A stretch of 64,000 nt of DNA from Glossina fuscipes (taxonomy: Eukaryota; Arthropoda; Insecta; Diptera; Glossinidae): positions 1,807,155-1,871,154 of the forward strand of contig NW_023998517.1 in the NCBI RefSeq assembly GCF_014805625.2, in the 5' to 3' direction. Under the pieces are notes generated by a model that had not been told where the DNA came from, made no database searches, and saw only the letters and a program-made list of their open reading frames with translations. Shown piece by piece: positions 23,801 through 36,790 of this stretch. Position 1 is the first letter of the stretch. Each line of letters opens with the position of its first letter. Both the position numbers and the translations under genes were made by a program.

Positions 23801-26800
23801 CATTAAGTATCAACGTAGTGAGCACCGCGATAGTGTCTTCACATCTTTTAGATTTCTAATAATTTTTATGGGATTGAAAATTAATTGAGTTTTTAGGGAA
23901 AGTTTGCAATAACGCGATGGTCTCTCGTTTTTGCACGGGCAGTTCTCCACATCTAACGAGAAATGCTCTGCTCTTCGCAGTTAAGTTAAACGAGTTACAA
24001 GGTATGACTAGAAGTATAGGATCACGATTGTTTAAGTGCCCCTTTGGACGTCGTTTCATTGTCGAAGACTGGATAGAAATGTGAAACTTGAGACGGAGTT
24101 GGAAAAGCTTAACACATGGAGAAGAATGCTTTGGAACTTTTGCGAAAAGTGCGCTAGGGATTTATGAGGGTGCACGCTCTGTCGAGGGACACTGCTTCGT
24201 TCACTTAGCTGTTTTTATTTTACTGGAGGTAAGGCTTCGCACAAACAATTTTACGTGTGGTCTTTGAGATCTTTCATAGAATAACGTTGGGAGACTAAGA
24301 AATATTTGCCGACGCTTAAAAGCAACAGCATACACTGCCATTCAAAATATTTGTGGTAACTAACTTAGCTGATGATAGGCGCTGTAATACTCACAATTTC
24401 TTGTACTCCTGGTAGGTCAGGAAAAAATTTATGGGATGTCACAAGAGGAAGTATATCGAGAACTGCTTTCTAGCCATGTTATGAATTATTTTCCCTTAGC
24501 CCTGTATATTCTTTAAATCTTTTCTATGATATCATATCATTTAGAAAAAATTTTATTTCATTAAACACATTCATTCACATCGTATCGTCTACATTTCTAT
24601 TCTCTGCTTATCCTCCAACTTACTTCATTTATTTCTTTGCAGTTTATTGTCAATATTGTAACACTCTTCTCTGCTACGTGCACAAAATACTTGCAGCTGT
24701 TGCCTCTCATCGTCATCATCAGCAAAGTGTGTTGCATAATGAAAAAAGAAAAATTCAGCCATATTCTTACAATTGTTCGTCTTCCAAAGAAAGTTACGCA
24801 CAAACAATGATATTTTTAATCATCGATAGGTTTTTATAATTTCTTAGAGAGTTTTCCTTTTTTCGAGACAAATGGAGAAAACACAGCATAAAATTAAACC
24901 TAAACCAGCTGATTAATAATATCTTGTTGGAATTGCAATCCTTGTTGTCGTTCTTTCTCTTTTCAAATAGAATGGAACCCCGTTTGCCTTGCAAAAAGAA
25001 ATGACTGTCCTTCAAGGAAATTGCAATTTTTATTGCATTGCAATCGAGGGTGCACATGAAGACACGACCGAGCACACTTATATATTACGTATATAGCTTT
25101 ATGTCAGTAGTGTAACGGAACAGAACCATTCAGACTTTTGCAAATTAAATTAAGGATTGATTTTATATATATATATGAGGTATGCATACATATATATTTG
25201 CATATATCGATAGTTGGTCGAATGTAGTATATATAAACCTTTATTTATTTATATATATATTATATTATAGGTGTGTAAAAAGTTTCTTTAAATTGCCTTT
25301 AGCTAAAGTTGGCAATCAAGTATTATTTTGCTCTTTCTGCTGCGCTATATATATATGGTTTGTAAAGCCTTCAAATGGTGTGTCAGGTGTGGGACAAATC
25401 TTAGGCGGTACGCATCTATGAATCAATTAAAAAATATTGGTTTCTTTAGATCGACACATATAATGTAGGTTTTTGTCGAGCGCATACACTACTCGCAGTT
25501 TCACACGCCGACCGCACCTATCAACTACGCCCATTAATTCAAATAGTAGTTTGTTCTATGTGTTGCACTTCACGCGGGAAGGAGTTACATCGACAACACC
25601 TTCGCGCTCGAAGAAAAGAAGGCGATCGCCATTGTGGGATATGCGGATCACTTTCTTTTTTTCCGCGTAAGATGAAATCTATATAGCAACAGTACAAACT
25701 GCTATATATATTTCCAAAATCCGCGATCTGGCCCAGTTATGACCTCCTCTTATAGCGAATTTGATGCTGATGTTGTTGCAAAAACCAAATTACGGTGTTG
25801 TACCCCTCAATCTTTCTACAGATCATCATAACTAAGGCTACATAGAACCATTCTTGCTACTTAATCTTACAAACAAAGGATATTAAAGTTCTGAAGATTA
25901 TCTCAGAAATTCCGATAATGCATGAATTTTATGATAATCATATATATTATTATAACAACAGCGGGGGCACTCTTACTAGTCGACAAAAAAAAAAAAAAAA
26001 GACCAGGAAGAGAGAGAAAAGAAATGTATAATAACCAAATGTATATAACCAAAATCCAGATACTAACGTCTGATTGTATTGTCCGGAAAGAAGATCTGAG
26101 ACCATAACTAAACAACATGAGCGAGATATTCATAATAGCGATGAATTGCATTAGAGAATTTTGTAAAAGTAGTTAGCTTTTCGCGAAAACAAGCAAAAAC
26201 AAGACGAAGCAGAAAAAGCCCTTTTCTCGTATCAAAATGCAAAAAAGCTTCAAGTAAAAAATTTATTTCGAAAAACAACCACAAGTTGATTTTTTTTTTT
26301 TTTTTTTTTTTTAAGGAAGAAATATACAAAGTAATTTTCAAACCGAATTGTAAACAGAGAAAATGTACCAGAATTGAAAGGAAATTTCCCACGAATGTTG
26401 CATAAATAGGGAAATTTTTTTTATTTGCAGACACATTGAAGGTGTATGTGATAGTGGTAGTAGTAATGGTAAATATATCTAGATTTTTCATTGCATATAT
26501 GTGGCTACACATAGATATGCTCAAACACCACCGAAAAGTCGATTCAAGCGTATGGTGGACTGCACTCCGGCACATACATATATAGATAGATATACACATA
26601 CGCAGAGGTAAAAGAAAGCAACAAAATGCTCTTGGCGAAAGAGAGAGCGCGAACAGTAAATAGTGGTTTTGTTTTCTTTTGAGAGATTTTATAAGTTTGT
26701 GCGTGCGTTCAAGTTTGTGTGTGCGTGCAAGTATGGGTATTGAAGTGTCTCCGAGATACTTGGATATAAACAGCCGGTTGAATGTTGGTTGTGTTGCCAG

Positions 26801-29028
26801 CAAACAAGCAAGCACGCGTATACCAACTCATATGAACACAAAACGTTGAATAGCAAACATCCGCAAAAGAATCGTAAAACCATACAAAAAAAAAAAAAAG
26901 AAAAGATTTTTATTAAATAGTAGTTGACTAGCATTTTTTTAAAAATTATTTGTGATAAAAAAGCAAACAACACAAGTGTATTTTATCTATCATTCCAAAC
27001 ACTACTATTATTTCTGTCATCTCAGGTAAGATAAAAAAAAAAAAAAAAACAAAAACAAAAAAGAAATGAAAAACTAATAAAAAATGATTTAATATTTGTT
27101 AGTTAGTACATTGTTCGTCGTTTAAATTTTCATATATATATATTTATAGCTAAGGTCGGTCACATATTGTATAGTATGTTTCTCTGTGCCTGTGTCTGTG
27201 AGTAAATGTTTTGTTTGTCTGCTTGAATAACAGAAAATATGTTTAAAAAAATGTTGCGCTTTTTTTTTTTCCTTAAAAACAAGTTTTTCTATATGTTTTC
27301 CTCTGTCTTTTTTGTGTGTGTGTGAGTGCAACAATATGCAAGTCGCCAGTGCTTTTCTCTCTACTCAGAGTGTTACTTATTTCAATTATTACATAATCTC
27401 CGAGAAGGAATATACTTGATATTATTTATTAATAGATTGTCGTTGCTTAACAAAAAAAAAATCAACTTACGCCGAAAACCAGTTTTATGCAAATTTTTCA
27501 TATCACATGTTTTCCTCAACCATGTGTTCTGTTTGTCGATATTTGTATGCATGCGTGTGAGCGCATCTTTTTCTTCCATTTTTATATTAGATTAGATGAT
27601 AATCAAAAATTATTAAATGAAAAAAAGGTCACCACCTATGGTTGTGCTATCAACTTATTATTAGAAAAAATCTCTGAACATCGGTCGATAGTTATTTGAC
27701 GACGTTGTTGCTATGTGCCCTGAAGCGTCTGGAATACCTCTAGTAATTTAAATACGAGGATGAATTTAAAATTCATTCATATCGAATGAAGCGAATACCC
27801 ATAGTACAGTGCTCCTCTTCATATAACTTTTCGTATATAGCAATGGTAAGCATAAGTCAGCCAGTCTTTCTTGCGGAAGCCGCAGACTTTAAATAGCGAG
27901 TGCGTCCGGGAGCCTAATTTGCCACGTTCTAATTTCAATTTCTATTTTTTGAATTCTCGACCGGCTTATAAGCGGACATATATAGGAATGTTCTCAGCTC
28001 ACATTAGTCTGGCGACCATGATCGAAAGGTGGGCAAAAGCGGTAACTGAAGGCAAATTTGACTCATATTATCCAGTAAACAAGCTTCCAATTTGCAATTA
28101 ACTATAAACGGATGTAAAGTTTCATAAAGAAAAAATCGTATCCTAAGTAAGGGTAGATACAGAAACTGTGGACACGCCCAAAGCGAAGCAAAACTTATTT
28201 ATCTCGTTCTTGCGTACATTCACTATTGCTATCCTTTTCTTGAAACGAGAACAAAATTTTGAGTAAATCCTGGTTGCTTCAGAAATCACCTGAAATATTT
28301 TCACGCAAGATATTATTGTAGATATTAGCCATGTTAGTTCCAGTATTCTATAGATTATTTTTTAGGGAGAGCAGAAAGAGAGACATGAATTCGGCTCGAT
28401 CTTCAATCTAACAAAGTGTGCATATATTCACTTGGAATGTCTACATTCCTTTTATTCACAATCTACTATTCTTAATGAAAGCATCCTCAAAAGCCTCAAG
28501 ATGACCAGATTTAAAACGGTTAGGTTTATTTCTACGGAGCGGTGTTTCGTCGATAATGTGTAAAATGGACGGAACATAACAAATGTTATAAAACAGATTT
28601 TAACCCTCATTCGAGCAGGGAAATTTTGCCTTGGGGGTGGTGTTTGCCGTAACCAGAGATTTGCAAGGGCAAAGGAATATCAGCATGAAAAAAATAATTT
28701 GCCAAATAGAAGGCAATAAATAGAACAGGTTCTATAAAAATAGAAAATTTGAATGAATCCAGCATGTATGCATGCATATACATATTCGTACATACATTTA
28801 CCAAGGCATCAAAAATATTCGGTTCTTTCGGTGTTTCCCGAACTGAACTCCTTACACACTCTTCCTGTTTTATAACCAACGTAAATAATTTATTTAAAAC
28901 GAAGCTTCTATTGAAACACGTGATGCCTAAAACTATGTTATACTAAAAGTTTTTTAGAATTCTTTGCTTATCTTCTAATAGTACGGATATAGACATTTAT
29001 GCATAACTGAATTTCTCTATGTCCATAG
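23801..29028. other. No gene supported
   Basis: Minus-strand 24620-24807 is open in two frames and ends at GAA|GTAAGT (24622-24617), so it may be an exon; neither frame is recognised. 26108-26815 is stop-free on the minus strand for 235 codons but reads through microsatellites and a poly-T. The remainder is AT-rich. Confidence 0.4.
26290..26312. repeat. Poly-T, 23 bases
   Basis: Uninterrupted T-run; source of the Lys run in an opposite-strand open frame. Confidence 0.95.
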
Positions 29029-29109
29029 GCCTGCGTATAGTTGTTGTTCAATCCGACACGGAATGATTCATTTTCTAGATGTATGTGAATTTTTTCACTA
29101 TACGCAGGC
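29029..29109. repeat. 13-bp perfect inverted repeat, 55-base loop
   Basis: GCCTGCGTATAGT at 29029-29041 is the exact reverse complement of ACTATACGCAGGC at 29097-29109. A CCATAGGCC block just before the left arm recurs as TCATAGGCC after the right arm (29125-29134), suggesting a larger diverged structure. Confidence 0.85.
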
Positions 29110-29763
29110 ATAATGATAGGCCATTCATAGGCCTTCTAACTTAAATGAATTTTTTGGCAAAATCGACAATTTCCTATCTGTCTGTCGACAGTCTTGTTGG
29201 GTCTGCCGCAGTCAGGTAAACAGTTCCCAGTTACGGTGGTCTTTAGAATTTATTTGGAACCATTTTATATCTATATTCACTTCCCATGTGCACAATCCAA
29301 AAATCACTGACAAAAGAAATAAAAATAAAACAGTACAAGAATGGCGTAAAAAATCTTCGAAATTGACTGGAAACAGTTACGTGTCGTATTAATGTAACAA
29401 AGTACTTAAGAGAAAAATGTTTTAGCCTTAGAAGAAAATAGCGTGTTGAGCTGTCTATCGTCTTGTGATGAGGGAAAGACGTCCCCCGTTTCCGTTACTC
29501 TCACATTTTGTTAGCATGTGCGTATGCTTGACTATGTTGAAATGACTGTGTTGTTGGGTTAGGTTATTTAGATGTTTTTTTTTTTTTCTTTTCAAGAGAG
29601 TGTGAACCAAAAAATTGTTTATATTAATGTTATGTAAACTACGTTAAACCACACATCCATCGTGAATTATTTTATACAAAAAAAAAAAAAAAATTTCATT
29701 CCATTTACCATAATTTTTATTAGTACAAATTATATTATGACGAGTCAGTCATGTCTTTATTAA

Positions 29764-29765
29764 GC

Positions 29766-29801
<36 letters not shown>
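29764..29801. repeat. Microsatellite (AGT)n
   Basis: About twelve units, nearly perfect, starting with one AGC. Confidence 0.95.
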
Positions 29802-29802
<1 letters not shown>

Positions 29803-30560
29803 TATATGGTGTCATACGTTGCAAATATTGATCAGGTTACTTTGACCGCAAGGAGCGAATTTTATATTATAATTTATATGCGTTCGCAATACACACGTTT
29901 CAGTTGGGATACCCATTATTATATTCGCCACTTGTTTTACGCAAATTGCAAATTTTTGCGGGTTTTATTTTCCAATGATTACAACCAATGGTTGTACGTG
30001 AACGTGTAAGGATCCCTTAACACAACAAGTCCGTAGTATCTTAAACTCCCTTAACACGCACACTGTAAGGTAAAAATTTACGACTTTCAAAATAGATTGC
30101 AGCGGTTATACCGTAATATGATATGAAAATGACACTAACACACACTTGCATACGTCTTCTAATGCAGAGAATCATATGTAGACGGCATAAATGTATGTCG
30201 GGTAATAAATTAAGTCATATAAGTCATCCCTTATTCTTGGTAATCTCCAGGAAAAGCAGCTTCTAACACTAGACAAACGAGGTGTGCTTATGGAAAAATG
30301 GTTGTAAAATAATAAATGATGACCAACTGAATCATTATTTTTATAATCACATAAAAGAAATGCAAATACAATAAATAAAACAGTAAATCAATTATGTTAG
30401 ACGTTCGAAACAAATTTCATGTAAGGTCTGCGAAAAAAATCGACTTAGCGAGAGGAGATGTATGTGCAGCACATGCTGTCAAACGCCCATTTTTTGGCCG
30501 CAAATTGCAAATGTCTACTTATCCTCATTGAATCGAATATATGCAAGACGGTAGGTAGGT

Positions 30561-30586
30561 AAGAAGAAGAAGAAGAAGAAGAAGAA
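30561..30586. repeat. Microsatellite (AAG)n
   Basis: Eight perfect AAG units preceded by GTAGGTAGGT. Confidence 0.95.
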
Positions 30587-32704
30587 AGACTTATTCAGCC
30601 TTCAAAGCAGAATAAAATTTCTTTTCTGAGTTATTTTCAATCCAAGTCTGCTGCAAGAGATTAGATATATAAGCAACCCACCTGCACTAATCAATCAACC
30701 TATGTATTGCATTTAATGCATTTTTCAAGTTTACTTTCGCATTTCTTGCCTCCGAACCCTCCCCTTCCCTCATAACTATTGTGTTTAAATTTATGACTGC
30801 AAAGCCATCGAGAATGAAATTAAATTTATTATTAATTTCTGTACAATATGCTTGAGACGGAAAGACTTTTACTACTTTGTTTGTAGTGTAATTTGAGACA
30901 ATAAATTCTAATAAATTCCAACTGCTGTCGTATCTTTCCTTTTAACCTACACATACTACAAGAGAAAAAAAGAAAGAAAAAAAAAGACAACGAAAGTTTA
31001 ATTTAAAAAGTTTTTCGATTAAGGATTTTTTTTTAGTTTTGTTTAACTTGGAAAGAAGAGCGATTATGAAAAGGACAGGCACTGACTGTCAGCAAGACGA
31101 ATGCGATGATGTCGGTTGAAAGGATATTATTATGGGTTGCAAGAAGATCCAGCGAAATAGGCAGATTATATTACGATTCAAGTCCAAGCCCAGTACACAT
31201 CTCGCGGTTTTCCTTTCTTAATATAAAATAGTCCACTAATTATTAACTTGGAGCCCACATCCACAATACATTTCTATTCATTTATTCTCAATTTTATTTC
31301 ATTTCCCATTGTTGGGACCATAGAGAGCCATTATATCTATATATACATGCATATATTAATCCCAGAAAAAAAAAATTAAAAAAATAAATATTTGCAAGAG
31401 AAGAAAAGTTCTCTGGCATCGTTATTTTCTCATTGCATCTGCATGAATACAAGTTGTACGCGCACCACGCACGTCTTCCTATCATTTATTTTCTAATTTT
31501 CTCTGCTTTAATACGGAATAAGAAGGAATGTGTCCAGAAAGGTAGTTTTATAAAAGAACATCTAACCACCGAAAGGATGTTGGCTTGCTTCGCATAACGT
31601 CATGAAGGAAAAAAGGCCAGAAGGAGGAGGGAAAAGTCGTAAAGACAAAAATTAGTTGAGCTTCTTTATCTGCCATAGTGAGTGGCTAGTGTTGGCTAGT
31701 GAAGGCAGACACAAAAGATTTTCTATTAATTGTTTACCCTTATTTAAGCATTCATTTTTGCCGGGGGTTAAAGACCATACCATCCACACACTTATGGATT
31801 ATTTACCATCTTCATTATTAAATACCAACGAGACTGCCACACTAATAAGCAAACTAAGAAATATTGAAAGAATTTACATCTGTATGGCAAATATTTCCCA
31901 TTATAGTGCTAACTACCTACCTTCCAGCTACATCTACATGCTATCATACAACATTCTTTGCATGCTTAATACTTTTTAGACACAAAACTTTTATTGTACA
32001 ACTTTTGACTGCATTCATATGCCAATATTTATATTCGACTCCTTCGAGGCTCAATATTTTTTTGACAACAACACGACACGTTTGTTAAACAGAGGGCGTA
32101 TGAGTGTGAGTATTCTTAAAAACATCACTATTTGAACATTGTCACGTTTTAGCGTTTCCCAAAGCAATCGGTAACAACAAGTCTGCCAAATGAGATTTCT
32201 AACACCATCTAAAAATAAAGTACTTGAGAGTGCAATATACGATTGAATATATTTTGCAGTTTTTTAAACGCAATTTCATTGGATGAGGGCGATGGGTGTG
32301 CGCTTAGAAACAAATAACAGATGCATAGTGCTTTATAAATGTACACCCACTCACGGATTGATCAATGCATTCATTGTTCACCTTTACTTTGGAACTTGCT
32401 TGCACTTACTCTTGATGAAGTTGAAAAAGTTTCGCAATCCATTAGTTTCATGCAAATTGGAATTTTGTCCTTTTTCTTTCTGTTCTGCTCGTGTTGTTGT
32501 TGCTCGTGTTTGAACAACTAATAACACCCGCATACAGAAACATACATAGACCCAGACACACCAACAAGGGCACAACATTTTATTAGTGTTAGGGTTTTGA
32601 ATGCTGGCTTCATTCATTCATTTAGTTTATTTTTATTTTATTTATTTATTTTATTTTTTTTGCCTTTTCCTTGTGCTATACTTTTGTAAAAAGCACATAA
32701 AAAA

Positions 32705-32735
32705 TTATATTTATGGATGACTTTGACAGTTAGTT
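32705..32735. promoter_or_regulatory. Possible Hox/Meis-type composite site
   Basis: TTTATGG at 32710-32716 lies eight bases before TGACAG at 32724-32729. TGACAG is the Homothorax/Meis core and TTTATGG a posterior Hox-type site. A single such pair can occur by chance. Confidence 0.15.
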
Positions 32736-33399
32736 TTGGTTTGCTTTTGTATGCCTTTGTGGCTTAACTTCTTGCCTTAAAAATGGCAACAACAAAAAAA
32801 AAAGAATATAAAATGTCTTCTCTTCTCTGCTCTGTTCTTCTGCTGGTTCTTCTGGTTCTGCTGTGTGTTGATGCCAATGTTCGCTATGCGTAACTGCGAA
32901 AATCGTTGTGCATATGACGAAAAAGAGTACGCTTAGGAGATTGAGATTGAGAGGGTGGTGTTGGGTGCTATATTGTGTCCCTTATATGCACTCATACATA
33001 AGCATAAACTTTCACATTTATTCGCATCTTAGCGCCGCCAAGAGAGCCTCTTAACAAATATGGCACGTAACGTATATAGTCAAACTCATAAGTTTACATT
33101 TATATCGTTTATATCGGGGCAAACTGTGCAATATTATAAATTTTGCATTTTATCTAGCACATTAGCTTGTAAAAAAAAAAGTACATATATATATAAAGTA
33201 TGTGCGTATATATTTTTGCTGGTAATGTACAATAGACAAGGGCTTCAAGCCGCTCTACTACCAGCGCCACCACCACCGCCTTCTTTCTTCTTCGCTCCCA
33301 TACGTTCGAGTAAAATTTATACAATTTATATATAGGTATGTAATTTCCTTCTTTTGGAACTGCTGCTTGCTCGGTTAAGTTCTTTCTTCTATTTTTTTC

Positions 33400-33403
<4 letters not shown>

Positions 33404-33434
<31 letters not shown>
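33404..33434. repeat. Poly-T, 31 bases
   Basis: Longest homopolymer in the window, ending in AAAG. Confidence 0.95.
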
Positions 33435-33439
<5 letters not shown>

Positions 33440-34162
33440 AATATACCGTTAGTGTATGGTACTAAAAAAGTAAATGCTAAAACGTGAACAAAAGCAAAGA
33501 TCTGATTATGAGATGATTTTTTTTTCCTCTCCTTTTTACTTCGTTTTCTTGTCATACTGACTGCTTTACCTTATTATTATCATGGGCATCTTGAACGCAC
33601 AGTAGTAACACCAGTGAAGATTCATTTCATATTTGTGTTAAGATATGTCAACATTTACATATGACTTTATAGTGAAAAAAGCACGTCTAGTCTATAACAT
33701 ATAAATATGTTAAGGGAGTCGTTCAGAGAATGCCTTTTTAATGAAAGACTAAAATAATGTGAATTGCAGTAAACGACAACAACAGCCAAAGTATTTACAA
33801 AGGATCTTTTTCTGCTTCTTCTCTCTAAGAAGGAGACAAGAAAGTTTTAAACAACGCGTGAAGCTTCAGGCAATCGAAATTCATTTGTACATAGCAATTT
33901 TTATTCGATAAATCTCGTGAGCTCAATTGTTTTTAGCCTACTATTTTTTTGATTTCTCTAATTTGTGCCCCTTCTCATCAACTTACACATATGCTAAATA
34001 AAGTGCGATGGGTAAGATATTTTACAGAGCAAAGAATATGTGAAACTATTTGCATCCTTGTTAAATTTGACGGATCATAATTAGTTTTCTTCTTCTTCTT
34101 CTTTTTATATTTCAGATATTACCTCGGTGCGGTTTACTACGGAAACTACGGTTTCACCTGAT

Positions 34163-34190
34163 GTATGTGTATGTGTGTGTGTGTGTGTGG
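34163..34190. repeat. Microsatellite (GT)n
   Basis: TATGTGTATG grading to pure GT. Confidence 0.95.
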
Positions 34191-34857
34191 TGTTGCGTTT
34201 AGCCTTCTTTTCTATTTTCCTCCTCCTTTGTTTTCTCTTTCTCTCCTTCTCAAGCATTTTACAGTCAATCAAAAAAACTAAAATCGTCAAAGGGGAGAGA
34301 GAGAGAACACATGACACATCTTAACATAGATTGAATCACGGACAAAATGAGAAAACTAAACGGCAAATACGTGCACACAACTATGCAACAAAAGCAAAAT
34401 GATTGTCCCTATGATGATGAGATGTGATGCATGCACATAGAACAACAAGAACACAAGAACGACTTACACGATACCTGAAATATATATGAAAAAGATATAT
34501 ATAAAGAGACTATTTCATCACATTCGTTACTGCAGTAGTTAGCAGTCACCCTGTACGCAAGCTTTTGTTTTTATGTGCAGCACCATAAGTGGTTTAAATA
34601 AAGTTAAATGCAATTCGATGCAGTAAATGTACACAAAATCCTACTCTCTCAGACGAATACGGAAGACGGCAACAAAAATCGGCCATGCAATGGATTTAGT
34701 TTTAAGCACATGCGGGGCATTATTTACACCTAAGTGTAAGTAAGTGCAAGTGTGTGTGTGTGTGCAATTTGTTTTCAGAAAAGGTTGAAAAACCACATCC
34801 GTTTATTCTACGAATTTTTCGTATTCTCATGAATTTTCATAAAAGGGAATTTCGCGC

Positions 34858-34940
34858 AACACACACACACACACAGAGCTCTGGGTCTTTTTCTTCTTTT
34901 TGTATTTTATTTATTTATTTATTTATTTATTTTTTTTTTT
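34858..34940. repeat. (CA)n followed by (TTTA)n and poly-T
   Basis: CA run at 34858-34875, then a TTTA tetranucleotide run at 34906-34929 merging into a T-run. Confidence 0.95.
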
Positions 34941-35351
34941 GCTGAAGCCATATTGTTTAACATTTGAGTATGATGAAGTCAGCGACAACTATAACAATAG
35001 TGCCACCGCCATCACACAGCTTAGATCTCCTTGTAACTTAACTCGAAATAAAATTTTCAGAGAATTACGCACACGCATACACATACATATTAGATTATTG
35101 TGCTTCCTTTCGTTTAACAAGTGTATAACAACCAACAACATTTACATTAGAAGATGAAGAAGAAGACGACGTCTAACCGTAAAAGCAGCAACGACGTCAA
35201 GTGTTCGCCATGCAATAGTTGTTATTATTAAAGAAACACACGCGCATTATCGTAAACCGATTTATTTATCTTTATCAGTCGTACGTATTTAATTTTAGTT
35301 TATTGCATTTAGTCTTTTGCAAGTTGTGTGTTGAATATGTGTCACTTCGTA

Positions 35352-35408
35352 TACGTATACTGAATGTATCCTGAGTGCTTCCTATCCGGTATACCTTCAG
35401 TATACGTA
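35352..35408. repeat. 13-bp perfect inverted repeat, 31-base loop
   Basis: TACGTATACTGAA at 35352-35364 is the exact reverse complement of TTCAGTATACGTA at 35396-35408. The left arm overlaps the palindrome GTATACGTATAC. Confidence 0.85.
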
Positions 35409-35675
35409 ACACGAGGAGGCACTAATCATCGAGGAATTCACTTAACGCGATTATCTCACACGCGTTCCATTTACACTGGCCACTGGTTTCGCAATATCAC
35501 GGTATGGATCACAAATTTACTCTCTTAAGGGGAGATTGTAAAAATGCTTCTTAATATTTTCCTTCAATTCAATGTATTAATAAAATATATAATTAATTCA
35601 ATAGTATACACCACTACATACATAACACAAGTAGGGTGTTATGTTGGTTTTTAATTTTTTGTATATATTTTTAAG

Positions 35676-35778
35676 AGCAAGTGCCCGCATAAATTACTCG
35701 CAAAACGAAGAAGTTCCACGGAAGCAGCCTTATCCAGCGAAGAGTGGCAAGGAAGAGGCAATACCAGGATTTCCATAA
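35676..35778 (+). CDS. Possible terminal coding exon of an unidentified gene
   Basis: This stretch is about 48% G+C by my count, in clearly AT-richer surroundings. It follows a long T-rich tract ending TTTTTAAG, a plausible 3' splice site. Reading from 35677 gives 33 to 34 sense codons, including INYSQNEEVPRKQPYP and a tail KEEAIPGFP, then TAA at 35776-35778. An AATAAA polyadenylation signal sits at 35814-35819, 36 bases after the stop, in AT-rich sequence that would suit a short 3' UTR. The product fragment is polar, rich in Lys, Glu and Pro, with no membrane segment. If real, the preceding exon should end with two bases of a split codon. I could not find that exon with confidence, although 34947-35050 has a weakly coding-like frame. 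The exon could also be a chance open frame. Confidence 0.25.
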
Positions 35779-36076
35779 CATATTTTATTTTACATATCGC
35801 ATATAATCTTTCCAATAAAGCAATCATATATCAATTATGAATTATTAACCATAAAAAAAAGAGTTTCATTAAAAAATTCAAATGATAGATAGATTTTGGA
35901 TATATTTCGAGAATTTGCGCCTAACCATCGTAGCTGTTCCTAAAACACAATCAATCTGTTAGCAAGCTTCAGTTTTCAATTTCTTCGAATTCTTATAGTT
36001 CAGATAAATTATAAACTTTGCCCTACTCACGGCGTATTTTTATTAGCAGATCAAACGTATACATAAACTCACACTC

Positions 36077-36100
36077 GTCTCCGAAATTGTCTCCGAAATT
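36077..36100. repeat. Two perfect copies of a 12-bp unit
   Basis: GTCTCCGAAATT occurs twice in immediate succession. Confidence 0.95.
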
Positions 36101-36552
36101 GTGAACATAGTTTTGAAAATATTGTGTCACTACATCGACAAAATGCAGGCAAAGTCTCTTTGAGGAGTAGGCACGCTATCGCTGTAAAAAGTAAGTATAT
36201 ATATATATCACGAATAAGGAAAGTTAAACGTCCTCACTCGTCCTAAAGTTGGTTACAAATGCGAAGCGAGATTAGAGATAAGTAAATAATTATCTGGGGT
36301 AAGAACGATCAAATTATTCAAATAGCTTGCATAACATATGCCCAGGACGCGCGGTAGACATCCTTCAGATTAATTTATTCAAAGACTATTGAGAGTGTAA
36401 TTTATTACGTGCATTGATCATCATCCGGAAAAATACGGAAATTGCAGCTTAAACGCTTTGTTTCATAGAGAACGCTATTCTGGTTTCGTGGCCAGCCACC
36501 TAGAAGAAGCGTGTTGCTTGCTAGCCCTTGTGACTTTGTAGCGAATTTGATC

Positions 36553-36790
36553 TTCCAGAGCAATGATTGCAATAAAACCTCGTACTATACCAGTAAAAAA
36601 AAAAAAGAAAAGAATTTTGGGCAGAATACGCCGGTCAGGCTCCCGTAGCTCGATTCTTTTCGCCTTTTTTCCGAAGCAATAATCGCAATAAAACCTCGTC
36701 CTATACCAGTAAAAAAAAAAAAAAAAATTGTTTTGGGGAAAATTACGCGCCCAGGCTCCCGTAGCTCGCCCTCTTTTTTTTTTGGCCTTT
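36553..36790. repeat. Tandem duplication, 117-bp unit with internal A-run
   Basis: Unit 1 starts at 36553 (TCCAGAGCAATGATTGCAAT) and unit 2 at 36670 (TCCGAAGCAATAATCGCAAT). Both then carry AATAAAACCTCGT, CTATACCAGT, an A-run, and CAGGCTCCCGTAGCTCG. Overall similarity is high outside the A-run. The overlapping minus-strand open frames (up to 138 codons) read through both units and repeat the peptide RGFIAII, so they are products of the duplication. Confidence 0.88.

Larger units (their letters stand above)
29110..35351. other. No gene seen
   Basis: Six kilobases of AT-rich DNA with AGT, AAG, GT, CA and TTTA microsatellites and the 31-base T-run. The stretch at 34947-35050 follows a good pyrimidine tract and has a frame reading FEYDEVSDNYNNSAT, a weak exon candidate. 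Confidence 0.4.

Noticed and set aside
25722..25760. GATCTGGCCCAGTTATGACC, reminiscent of a mariner DLAPSD motif with a lost base.
   Set aside because: The match is under ten codons, with no neighbouring mariner blocks.
26108..26815. Longest open frame without N, 235 codons on the minus strand.
   Set aside because: It reads through a poly-T (Lys run), TA/CA microsatellites and GTA repeats, lacks any recognisable domain, and has residue use typical of translated AT-rich DNA.
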